From: Globodera rostochiensis
Taxonomy: Eukaryota; Nematoda; Chromadorea; Rhabditida; Heteroderidae
DNA: 64,000 bases
Direction of reading: 5' to 3'
NCBI GenBank assembly: GCA_018350325.1
Contig: JAEVLN010000005.1
Span: 3,048,142-3,112,141 of the forward strand
Shown: one piece after another, positions 12,135 to 21,238 of the stretch
How the letters are laid out: every line of letters begins with the position of its first letter
Position numbering within the stretch: the first letter of the stretch is position 1
Program-made: the position numbers and the translations under genes
The notes under the pieces: model-generated
Told to the model about the DNA's origin: nothing
What the model saw: the letters and a program-made list of their open reading frames with translations, nothing else
Databases searched by the model: none

Positions 12135-12230
12135 GATTGTACTCAAGCGGACTCGAACCCGACACAAACAGTTGAGGAGCCGGAAGACAAACCACTGAGA
12201 CACCGAGTTCACTGGGGAGTCCCTTGTAAA
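12135..12230 (-). repeat. tRNA-derived SINE-like segment
   Basis: On the minus strand TGTCTCAGTGG (A-box-like) is followed 30-40 bases later by GTCGGGTTCGAGTCCG, a very good B box. The adjoining sequence with GATGATGCCATCATT recurs with another tRNA-like segment at 48.72-48.85 kb. Confidence 0.6.
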
Positions 12231-12795
12231 AAAGATTGAAATTGTCGCTCGATGATGCCATCATTAGGGGTGTAAATTTAGTCCCGGTCCCGACTCGGGA
12301 CCACCGACCGGGACCGGGACTTTTAGATTTTAAAAAGTCCCGTCTCGACCGGGACCGGGACCTGAAAAAACCGGGAAATCCCGTCCCGGTCCCGGTCCCG
12401 CTCAACCCTAATTTAAACTACGTTACCGAGAAAATTTTTGAATTTTTGACTCAATTTGTTAGAGCTTTGCAACTTAAAATTCGTTAACTTTTTATGCTTT
12501 TGAATGGGCTAGGTCCGGCCTGGATTTTTTTTTTTAAGATTTAACGATAATATTTCTAAGAAAATTGGCTGAGATTTTGGTACCCAGCGTGTTACCGCCG
12601 CTAAAGCGCCGAGGGTGGCCACCTCGCTTCCTATTTAAAAAGGAATATGAATTTTCTCATCGAATTACGCCTCGAGACTTAACAAAATAACTTAAAAATT
12701 GAAAACATTTTAACAAAACGGCTTAAAATGCTTCTAGTACTCCCTTCTTACCTTTACCAAAATTTGGTGGAGTTTGGTGAATTAAAATTTCAATT

Positions 12796-12912
12796 TTGAT
12801 CAAAAATCTCGAATCTCGACTGTTCCGGCTCGATATTTTTCGAGACCCGAGATTTTTTCGAGAATCTCGACTCGAGGTCTCGCTCGAAGCTCAAGTCCGG
12901 GCTCTAGTACAG
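12796..12912. repeat. Fragment of the CTCGA-rich MITE family
   Basis: Dense TCTCGA/CTCGAGA words ending in GTCCGGGCTCTA match the complete element at 36238-36407. The left end is not recognisable. Confidence 0.6.
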
Positions 12913-13171
12913 ACCTCAATTGGAAAACCTTCAAAAACCACCGCTCGCAACAAATTACTGATGCCAACCCCAAAATAAAGCGCTAGGTCAGAATGCCAAC
13001 CACAAAGTTGGCATTTGGACCTTTGGCCTGATTGGCATTTTGTCCTGACACACAATAAATTTAGCCTATCCTTTTTAATATATTTATTAAATTTAAATTT
13101 TCTCTAATTGTGCATTGCCTTAATTTGGAATTAATTTTCTCTAATATTTCATAATTTTAAACAGAAGAAAA

Positions 13172-14842
13172 ATGCTTAGGAAAATAAAACCGACACTTTT
13201 TTTGGCCATCAACACCGTGCTTTCCCTGTTTTTGTGTCTAATTGCGCTGCTTCAACTCTTTCAATTGCGAAACTTTTACGAAAACAATAAAATTTTGATA
13301 AACGAAATTCTTGGCCCAAAAACACCGTATGCCAAAAGGGAAAATATGGGCCAATGTCAGCCCAAATTTGAACGCATTTGGTGCTGGTGCTGGTTGAACA
13401 AAAAATGAAACCATTGGCCAGGTCAAATTAATAAAACTTTCATTTTTTCTGAAATGGGAGGCAAAAACATTTTAATTTAAAAAATTTTCAGTAATTATGG
13501 AGGGGCGCAAGGCTCGTTGGAGTGCTATTTGAGGAGCACAAATTATATGTTCAAGCGGATTGATTTAGACGAAGACAATCGTGCCAACAAATATTGCGCC
13601 CAATACAAACAAGTGAGTAAACATTTAATAATAAAATAATTTTAAAAATTAAAAAATCCTTTATTCATCTTTTTGTAAATTAACGCTTTGCTCTTAACAT
13701 TTAGCCTATATGGACAAAATTTTGCCAAATATGACCACAAAAAATGGACAAAAATTCAAAAATTGATTAAAATATGGATAATAAATGTAAAATTTGGAAA
13801 ATGATTAAATATTTAAATTCGTTAAGCTTTTCTTCCGCAAACATTGCATTGCTTCCGCTTATTTGCCTGACACCGATTGGATGTTAGTGTTGGACGCGGA
13901 TTCTGGTGTGGTGAATCCAAATCATTGCATTGAAGAGGTAATCAATTTAAATTTTTTTTTCTCAATTAAAAATAAATTATAAAAAAAATAAAATATTATT
14001 TTACCAGCGATTTAAGCGGATTCCAGTTCTTTGGGACATTTCTGGGTCCGGAATTCCGGATTCTGAACTTTTTTGGCAGAAACAAAACCAGATTTTTGTA
14101 GTTTTGGGTAAGACAATAATTTTTAATTCTTTAAGCCTATTTAAAAGATGGAAATTTAAGAGTAATTATTAGTTGATATTAATATTTTCGAAAAAATGGA
14201 AATTTTTTGAATTTTTCCGGATTTTCAGACATTTTTTTGGCATCGGTTACATCCTTGATTTTACATATTCCATAAAAATAGTTAAATTTAATTATTAGTT
14301 TAAATTTATATTTTTATTCGAATATTTTCAAAATCAAATATAATAATAACTAAGAATAATAAATGAATAAAATATAAACCTATATAGTTTTTTTATATTT
14401 TTAGTGGATTGACGACCGCGTCGATTTAATTTTTTATGAGAGATTTTTTAATTGGGAAATTATGTCAGGAAATTATTTGGTAAAGCGTTTACAAATTTGT
14501 TAAATTTAGTAAATTCAATTTTAAGGTTAAAAACACGCTCTTTGCCAGAAAATTTTTGCTCGACTGGGCGAACATGGAATTTTCACAGCCGGAATTTTCC
14601 AGTTCCGATAATGGCGCTTTGCAAGTCAAAAATATTTATTTGTTTTATTTTATTTTTTAAATTTATTATTTAGTTGCATATTTTGAAAACGGTGTTGCCA
14701 AATGCACAAATTGAGATAAATGTATTTGTTTGAATCCTGCAAAAAAAAGAAAGAATTTTAAGGCTTGCACGAAATATTGGCAACGCTCGGAGGACTATGA
14801 CTCGTTAATGGCCTACACAACTTGTGTTCGTTCAGCATTAGG
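13172..14842 (+). pseudogene. DUF273 family gene, copy 1 (frameshifted, 3'-truncated)
   Basis: DUF273 is a nematode-rich family of type II membrane proteins that looks like a GT-A glycosyltransferase; substrates are unknown. Exon 1 (13172-about 13421) encodes a signal anchor ([18 protein letters not shown]). Further exons: 13492-13612 ([17 protein letters not shown]), 13827-13937 ([10 protein letters not shown] ... [10 protein letters not shown], a DXD-like motif), 14405-14479 ([16 protein letters not shown]), 14526-14634 (SSSDNGALQ), about 14675-14722, and about 14764-14842. Near 13382 it lacks one base compared with copy 3 (CGCATTTGG against CGCATATTGG), which shifts the frame before the conserved LVLVLVEQ strand. 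The two C-terminal exons present in copy 3 are missing; a foldback element starts about 130 bp downstream. Probably dead, unless the missing base is an assembly error. Confidence 0.8.
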
Positions 14843-15124
14843 TGATTGATTAAACATTTTTAGTAGAGAAAAGACTTTAAAGCCAATCGAAAATTTTAAT
14901 ATCTCGAAAAATATCGACAAAATTATTTCGAAATTTTTTCGTATTAATTTTGAGCTGAATGAATTTCCAAAAAAAGATTTGTAAATTTTCCGATCTGTAC
15001 ATTTCTCTAATCGAAAAAGTGCCTTTCTCTCTAATCGAAAAGTGTCGTCGCCGTCCTATGCAAGTTTTATAGGGGGGTTCGGGCTGCGTAGAATCCGAAT
15101 TTGAGCTACGTTTTGGTCAATTTA

Positions 15125-15600
15125 GAACCCGGAACCCGAGTTCGAACATTTTGTCAAAAAAATGCAGCAACTCCTTTTGGTTTTAAGATTTTGGTCGAAT
15201 GCATTATCCGGCTTTGCCTTCTAGAACCCCGGAACCCGAGTTCGAACATTTTGTCAAAAAAAAATGCAACAACTCCATTTGGTTTTAAGAGTTTGGTCGA
15301 ATGCATTATCCGGCTTTGCCTTCTAGAACCCCGGAACCCGAGTTCGAACATTTTGTCAAAAAAATGCAGCAACTCCTTTTGGTTTTAAGATTTTGGTCGA
15401 ATGCATTATCCGGCTTTGCCTTCTAGAACCCCGGAACCCGAGTTCGAACATTTTGTCAAAAAAAATGCAGCAACTCCATTTGGTTTTAAGATTTTGGTCG
15501 AATGCATTATCCGGCTTTGCCTTCTAGAACCCCGGAACCCGAGTTCGAACATTTTGTCAAAAAAAAATGCAGCAACTCCATTTGGTTAAAAGATTATAGT
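15125..15600 (+). repeat. 102-bp tandem array, about 5 units
   Basis: Units contain CCCGAGTTCGAACATTTTGT, an A run, GCAGCAACTCC and GAATGCATTATCCGG. The period (102, a multiple of three) leaves long open frames on both strands encoding a 34-residue repeat. The matching array in the right arm has about 15 units. Confidence 0.92.
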
Positions 15601-15786
15601 CGAATGCATTATCCGGTTTTGACAAAAGTGCATTGAAATTGGGGAGACTAATTTGTAAGACTTCTGAGATTTGTTTTGTCACAAATTGTAGTTTATTGTT
15701 TTTCTGTGTGTCTGTTTTACATATTTATGGTAATTAATAATATTGAATTTACTTTTTAAGCAAATAGCCAAATAAAGTGCCGAACG

Positions 15787-16025
15787 ATGCCAATATCGGC
15801 GACCGAACCTCCCGAGATGAAGGGTAAGTAAAAGTATTTGCACAAAACAAAAACCAATTGTTTCTCTATTTTTCACATTTTTTAGCATTAAAGCTGTGGA
15901 AGGCCGACATCAAACATTCGCGCTTGATCGTTGAGAAGGATCTCGTCTGGTGGAAGAAGGCATTGCTGTGGCCAACTGTTGCTCCTCCATCAACTGCAAC
16001 TGTTGCCCCAAACCGGGTAGGCTGA
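15787..16025 (+). CDS. Small two-exon gene inside the foldback element (58 aa)
   Basis: Exon 1 is 15787-15823 (MPISATEPPEMK plus one base), with donor GTAAGT. Exon 2 is 15886-16025, after a ttttttag acceptor, with TGA at 16023. Phase 1 joins correctly. The product ends with a charged and tryptophan-rich block (LKLWKADIKHSRLIVEKDL, then VWWKKALLWP) and a T/P/V-rich tail. No family recognised. It could be the 3' part of a captured host gene or an element-encoded peptide. The last ~40 bases recur at 21.34 kb and 19.52 kb without the rest, so the stop codon lies in repeat sequence. Confidence 0.5.
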
Positions 16026-16255
16026 CCATCATCTAACCTTATTTTTACCAAGATTTTCCTGATTTTTTTTTTGTTGTTTTCCTGATTTTTGCGTAGGCTG
16101 ACCATCCATCTTCTAAACTTATTTTTACCAAGATTTTCTTGAAAAAAATGAATAAATTGTCTAATTTAAAGGATTTTTTAAAAATGCGGAAAGGGGGTAC
16201 ATTCGGCGTTTTCCCGATCAAACCCGGAGGGTTTTATATTAAAAAATTGTCGGTC

Positions 16256-16620
16256 ATTAAAACCAAATGGAGTTGCTGCATTTTTTTTTGACAAAATGTT
16301 CGAACTCGGGTTCCGGGGTTCTAGAAGGCAAAGCCGGATAATGCATTCGACCAAAATCTTAAAACCAAAAGGAGTTGCTGCATTTTTTTTTGACAAAATG
16401 TTCGAACTCGGGTTCCGGGGTTCTAGAAGGCAAACCCGGATAATGCATTTGACCAAAATCTTAAAACCAAATGGAGTTGTTGCATTTTTTTTTTGACAAA
16501 ATGTTCGAACTCGGGTTCCGGGGTTCTAGAAGGCAAAGCCGGATAATGCATTTGACCAAAATCTTAAAACGAAAATGGAGTTGCTGCATATTTTTTTCTG
16601 ACAAAATGTTCGAACTCAGG
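16256..16620 (-). repeat. 102-bp tandem array, about 4 units, inverse orientation
   Basis: Same unit as 15125-15600 but inverted, forming the other end of the foldback element. The last unit is diverged (TCAGGTTCGGGG). The right-arm counterpart (24230-24400) has about 2 units. Confidence 0.9.
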
Positions 16621-16974
16621 TTCGGGGTTCTAAATTGACCAAAACGTAGCTCAAATTCGGATTCTACGCAGCCCGAAACCCCCCTATAAAACTTTGCATA
16701 GGACAGCGACGGCACTTTTCGATTAGAGAGAAGGGCACTTTTTCGATTAGAGAAAAGTACAGATCGGAAAATTTACAAATCTTTATTTTCGTCAATTAGT
16801 CCTACGGGCAATCTTAGACATATGTACAAAATCTGATGTCAGATTCATGATCACTGATCAGCCACCTCCGAAAACGAGCGGAAGCAAATTTTTAGACTAA
16901 ATTCAAAACAAACAAAAAAATCGGAGCCTCCATTCTTTAGGATTTTACCTTTTCCTTAATCGAGTGGGTATCGT

Positions 16975-17655
16975 TTTGGTCCCGCCGTTTTGGTCCCACC
17001 GTTTTGGTCCCGCCGTTTTGGTCCCGATCAGTTTGGTCCCGCCCGTTTTGGTCCCGGGTACGTTTTGGTCCCAAATATTTTTCACATAAACAACTCGTTT
17101 CCGATAAATCCGGACTGTCAAATATGGCATTTTGTAATTTGAAGGTGTTAAAGGACATTTTTAAGCGAGTTTGCAGTAGGGTGGATGAAAACGAAATCCT
17201 GGTTTCAGGTACAACTCTCAATGATGATAGCTTATTACGGCTCGCTTCGCTCGCCACGCGCGCATTGAGCCTAAGCCTAAGCGAGCCTAAGCTTAGGCCT
17301 AAGCCTAGGGTGGCTTTAATGCAATAGAGCTGAATTCGCTGTCGAGTCTTTTGTAAACGCGCTAAACAAATTTTAGAGAGACGCTGATAATATAATCAAA
17401 ACTTTACATCATATTCTTTTTCTGAAAAGTAAAAGGTGTGATCCTCTAGACGACTTATAATCTGTTGTATAATATTGTTAGCAGTAATTGTGTGATATTT
17501 GGCAGTCCGGATTTATCGGAAACAAGTTGTTTATGTGAAAAATATTTGGGACCAAAACGTACCCGGGACCAAAACGGGCGGGACCAAACTGATCGGGACC
17601 AAAACGGCGGGACCAAAACGGTGGGACCAAAACGGCGGGACCAAAACGTACCTTT
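16975..17655. mobile_element. Inverted-repeat element with TTTTGGTCCCGCCG ends
   Basis: About 145 bp at each end are inverse: six or seven copies of CGTTTTGGTCCCGCC at ~18-bp spacing, then TTTCACATAAACAACTC and TTTATCGGA. The flanks could be a TA duplication (gggTA at the left, TAcc at the right), which would fit a Tc1/mariner or PIF-type element, not hAT. The copy in the right arm is at about 23210-23890. Confidence 0.7.
17225..17325. repeat. Interstitial TTAGGC-type hexamers, palindromic
   Basis: AGCCTAAGCCTAAGCGAGCC then AAGCTTAGGCCTAAGCCTAG gives GCCTAA units in both orientations. TTAGGC is the nematode telomere unit. Similar clusters are at 20275-20370, 23560-23605, 29855-29925 and 39150-39192. 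Confidence 0.6.
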
Positions 17656-18227
17656 CCCCCTTAATCCCAATCCCGAGATTTTTTTTCTCCTTAAAATCCC
17701 CGTCCTAATTTGTGTGAGATGTGAGCAAATGGGTTTTTGAACAGGAAATTTTTAATTTTAAATAATGCACTAAAGTTTCTATTTTTAGCTTAATTTTTGC
17801 AAGATTTCCGTCTCGCAATGGATCCAGAATTCCGGCTCCATCGTTGCTAAATATACGCAAAGGAATCACTCAAATGAATTTGATATAAAGTAAATTGTTT
17901 AATAAACATAATTTCTTTAATTTTTGCTTTAAATTTCCAAAGTTTAAGTTAAAAGTTAACGGAAACAGTTCAATTTTTTGTCTATTTTATTTTTTTTTTA
18001 GAAAAACAAAGGCTACAAATTCCGATGAAATTGTTGCAAAATATAGGAAACATCAGCAAAACAGGTTGGAGAAAATTACATTTTTTTTGTGTTTTTTGGA
18101 AAAAATAATCAATTTAAAAAAATTTTTGTTTTTAAGCCGCCTAAATTTAGGTTTTTGGCGACTGTGTCGACACCCCACTGAAATTGAAGACGGCGCCAAT
18201 GCCCAAATCTTTACTCCGACATAAACT

Positions 18228-18748
18228 TCTTTTAACCGTTCGGTCGCCACCCCGAACGGTTTCCAAAAATTTAATTTAGTTGCTACTAAATTAGAGTAAG
18301 GCGCGCCCTGCCGACCAACAAACAGCCAAAAGGTAGTTGATTTAGGGATTTGGTGAGTACTTTTATATATGGGTTGCAGACTAATGCAGAGATAGAAACA
18401 AAAGGGCTGAAATAGTGAAGGGAATGAAGAGGAAAAGAGAAGAGAGAGAGCGAGTAATGTTGTCTGTCAACTCTCTCTCTTTGCACATTTCTCTGCCTCT
18501 CTCACCTGTCGTTTACTCTCTCTCTCTCTCTTCTTTTTTCCTCTTCAATTCCCTTCACTATTTCACCCCTTTTGTTTCTATCTCTGCATTAGTCTGCAAC
18601 CCATACATAAAAGTACTCACCAAATCCCTAAATCAACTACCTTTTGGCTGTTTGTTGGTCGGCAGGGCGCGCCTTACTCTAATTTAGTAGCAACTAAATT
18701 AAATTTTTGGAAGCCGGTCGGGCGCCACCCTGACCGGTTAAAAGAAGT
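18228..18748. mobile_element. About 520-bp perfect-type foldback MITE
   Basis: The left half (AACTTCTTTTAACCGTTCGG ... TTTAGTTGCTACTAAATTAG ... GAGAGAGAGAG) is mirrored by the right half over about 230 bp, with a short CT/GA-rich centre. The two sides of the terminal hairpin differ (CCGTTCGG...CCGAACGG against CCGGTCGG...CCTGACCGG) but each is self-complementary, which suggests compensating change. Another copy is in the right arm at 22117-22637. Confidence 0.85.
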
Positions 18749-19049
18749 TTGTGTTGAAGTGAGGACCGAATTTTATCAAATTTTGTTTTTTTTATTTTCC
18801 CATAAATATGTTTTAGGATTGATTTTTTCCAATAGAAAATGTTTCGCAAAGAAGACACCAAAGATTGAAAATCCCCTTAATTGCTTTGTGAAAGGAAAAT
18901 GGTTTGATAAACCCACAATCACTGATAGACAAAAAACCTCCAAAAATTTTGGAAGCCCCGATCACTAATCAGACAAAAAACATTCGAGGGCGCCCCGATT
19001 ACTAATCAGACAAAAAAACATTTTGGGAGCCAAAAACTGAGCCAGTTTT

Positions 19050-19229
19050 TTATTGCGATAAAATGCGTCGAAATATACACACATTGAGATGGTTAGATGA
19101 AATAAACAGATCATTAAAATTGGTTAACAATTCAATCGTTTATTGCGATAAAATGCGTCGAAATATACACACATTGAGATGGTTAGATGAAATAAACAGA
19201 TCATTAAAATTGGTTAACAATTCAATCGC
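19050..19229 (+). repeat. 90-bp direct duplication
   Basis: Two near-identical 90-bp units containing AAATGCGTCGAAATATACAC and AATTGGTTAACAATTCAATCG. The frame stays open because 90 is a multiple of three, but I see no evidence of a protein. The right arm has it at about 21640-21810. Confidence 0.85.
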
Positions 19230-19324
19230 AAATTCCATCACGGGGAACGAAGAAATCACTCAGCGTGCGCCTCTATTTTTTGGATCCAGGGCGACCACCT
19301 GTAAAATCCAAAAAATCAGAATTA

Positions 19325-19530
19325 GCAGCTAAAAAATTGGTGATTAGCCTACGCAAAAATCAGGAAAACTACCCAAAAAAAAATCAAGAAAATCTTGGTA
19401 AAAATAAGTTTAGAAGATGGATGGTCAGCCTACGCAAAAATCAGAAAAACAACAACAAAAAAAATCAGGAAAATCTTGGTAAAAATAAGGTTAGATGATG
19501 GTCAGCCTACCCGGTTTGGGGCAACAGTTG
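19325..19530. repeat. Tandem repeat with GTCAGCCTACGCAAAAATCA
   Basis: Three diverged units of about 70 bp, each with CCTACGCAAAAATCAGG and AAATCTTGGTAAAAATAAG. Related units lie at 16015-16140 inside the foldback element and in the right arm (21345-21535, 24520-24650). They are flanked by GGGCGACCACCTGTAAAATC, which looks like a transposon end. Confidence 0.7.
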
Positions 19531-19633
19531 CAGTTTAAATTTGCAAAATGACAACAACACATCAAATGCCCTCATTTTTCAATTTCTAAATCTCTTCGGA
19601 AATGTTGAATTGGAAATTGGGGCCAAAATTTGC

Positions 19634-19713
19634 TTAAGTTTTGGTGCCAGGTTTGCGCAACGAAATGCACGGAAACAAATCGGCGGCAGAATCGACAAAT
19701 AAATTGGCGGTGT
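19634..19713 (-). pseudogene. SPRY terminal exon, orphan copy in left arm
   Basis: This is the inverse duplicate of 21159-21238. It reads [16 protein letters not shown] and ends at the same early TAA (PGTKT stop). No other SPRY exon accompanies it, so it is a by-product of the inverted duplication. Confidence 0.9.
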
Positions 19714-19833
19714 CTGCAAAAACAAATATATAAAGTCGATTTGAAACTTTTGAATTGTTGCAAATTCACCATAACAACAATTAAATGATTTTTATCGCTT
19801 TAATGAAATAATTTAATTTTTAATGGTTTTAAT

Positions 19834-20639
19834 TAGGGTTGAGCGGGACCGGGACCAGTACTGAAATGGTCAATTTTTTCCATTTTGGTACTGAAATTTT
19901 GGTCCCGGTTTTCAAAATTCCTTTAAAATCCCACTATAAAAGTCCCGGTTTTTTACCAGGCATTTTTTTTTCTTGTTTTTGTCCAGCAGTCCCGGTTTTT
20001 TTTGACCGGGACCAAATTTAGTCCCGGTCCCGGTTTGGCTCTATTGCAGTTTACACGACCATAAACAAATTACACGACCTTAAAAATGTTACACGACCAT
20101 AAAATATTTACACGACCATAATAAAAAATACACGACCATAAACATTAATTGTGATTTACTGCTATATAATTTGTTTGTTGTGTTTTTGGAACAAATTAGG
20201 ATATTGATAGCGCCGCATTCTTAAAAGTAGGGTTCGGTCTGGAGTGTGTTCCTGTGACAGTGTCCGTTATCGTTAAGCTTAGGCCTAAGCCACCCTGGCT
20301 TGGGGTTCGCTAGGCTTAGGCCTAAGCTTAATAAACCCCAAGCCAGGGTGGCTTAGGCTTAAGCCTAACGATCCCCCTTGCTTATGGGGGAACTAGAAGT
20401 TTAAATCTGCAATTTCAACACGAGTGGGTTAACCATGTTATCATAGCAAAACAAAAAAGTTTCAAGCTGTCCTAGAATAAATCCGCTTACAATACGATTT
20501 TTAATTGTTAATTTATTTATGGTCGTGTCAATATTTTATGGTCGTGCAACATTTTTAAGGTCGTGTAATTTTTTTATGGTCGTGTAAACTGCAATAGAGC
20601 CCCCGGTTTTTCCAAAAGTCCCGGTCCCGCTCAACCCTA
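19834..20639. mobile_element. TAGGGTTG-family MITE split by another element
   Basis: The ends are TAGGGTTGAGCGGGACCGGG and CCGCTCAACCCTA; the 8-bp duplication gttttaat is perfect (19826-19833, 20640-20647). Removing the nested 565-bp element plus one duplication leaves 233 bp, matching the 231-bp copy at 7876. Confidence 0.92.
20037..20601. mobile_element. Nested element with TTACACGACCATAAA subterminal repeats
   Basis: 565 bp with ends GGCTCTATTGCAGTTTACAC and its inverse. The duplication cccggttt is perfect (20029-20036, 20602-20609). About five TTACACGACC(A/T)TAAA repeats sit behind each end. The core contains TTAGGC-type palindromes. It lies in the spacer of the giant palindrome. Confidence 0.92.
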
Positions 20640-20749
20640 GTTTTAATAACATTTAATCGGATTTGGTTTTACATTTGATTTATTAGATTATACGTATATG
20701 TCAAGTACCTAAGTTTGTAACATTTGCTTTAAAATATTATTCTATTTAG

Positions 20750-21238
20750 CCCTATTTTGATTGGACTTACGACAAAACAAATGCCATTGAACAACCCGGT
20801 TGGACTTGACGAAGGCACTTTCGCATACGGAGACTGGGGCATATTTTGGGGTCACGAAGTCGAAGGATGTTCCCACACCGACAAAGGACGTCCTGGCATC
20901 AAAGGAAAGCCTTCATTTGGCGTCGGCGACGTCGTCGGCTGCGGCGTCAATTTGGAAACTCGCCAAATTATTTACGCGCTAAACGAAAAGCGTTTGGGTG
21001 AGAAAGAATAAAATTTTTGGGGTCAATCCAATTTTAAAAAAGCACATTTTTTGGTTACGGGTGGGGAAATTTGACCTCCCTCCCATTCAACCAATTCGGA
21101 ATGCCCCAGGTGTCAAATTCAAAAGTTTCAAATCGACTTTATATATTTGTTTTTGCAGACACCGCCAATTTATTTGTCGATTCTGCCGCCGATTTGTTTC
21201 CGTGCATTTCGTTGCGCAAACCTGGCACCAAAACTTAA
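20750..21238 (+). pseudogene. SPRY-domain gene relic in the palindrome spacer
   Basis: The core SPRY exon 20750-20997 encodes [20 protein letters not shown], then GHEVEG, and ends [20 protein letters not shown]. It splices at TTGG|GTGAG in phase 1 to 21159-21238 ([16 protein letters not shown]). The RWD exon, the middle exon and all coiled-coil exons are absent upstream, where the nested MITEs lie. A TAA replaces the conserved IEANFGPNF end (TKT stop). It is both 5'-truncated and prematurely stopped. The terminal exon lies inside the right arm. Confidence 0.88.

Larger units (their letters stand above)
10042..12410. mobile_element. TAGGGTTGAGCGG element enlarged by nested insertions
   Basis: The left end TAGGGTTGAGCGGGACCGGG and right end CCGGTCCCGCTCAACCCTA are flanked by the perfect 8-bp duplication atttaaac (10034-10041, 12411-12418). 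The 2369-bp body contains at least two further elements, GC hairpins and a tRNA-like segment. The piece 11890-12410 recurs at 48.24-48.98 kb, so a long family member exists as well as the ~231-bp one. Confidence 0.85.
14976..16785. mobile_element. Foldback element with tandem-array ends and a gene inside (left copy)
   Basis: The outer ends GATTTGTAAATTTTCCGATC and GATCGGAAAATTTACAAATC are inverse, and 100 bp more of inverse sequence follows, including TCTAATCGAAAAGTG. Each end leads into an array of 102-bp units, and the arrays face each other across a 650-bp core with a two-exon gene. Long inverted ends made of tandem repeats are the hallmark of foldback (FB-type) transposons. No transposase is seen and no clear target duplication was found. 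Confidence 0.7.
13683..19756. repeat. Left arm of a giant inverted duplication
   Basis: This arm is the near-identical inverse of 21117-27847. Many stretches of 200-300 bp are identical, for example 17895-18224 against 22641-22970. The outer break lies in a DUF273 intron (homology ends at AACGCTTTGCTCTTAAC). The inner break lies a few bases beyond the SPRY 3' exon. Length differences come mainly from the 102-bp arrays and a rewritten DUF273 intron. Confidence 0.93.

Noticed and set aside
16937..17257. Repetitive RDQNGRDQTDRDQNG proteins on both arms
   Set aside because: They encode the GGGACCAAAACG terminal repeats of an inverted-repeat element.
20757..21011. SPRY core exon as a secreted SPRYSEC effector
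   Set aside because: No signal peptide, no upstream exons and an early stop in the terminal exon; nothing supports secretion.
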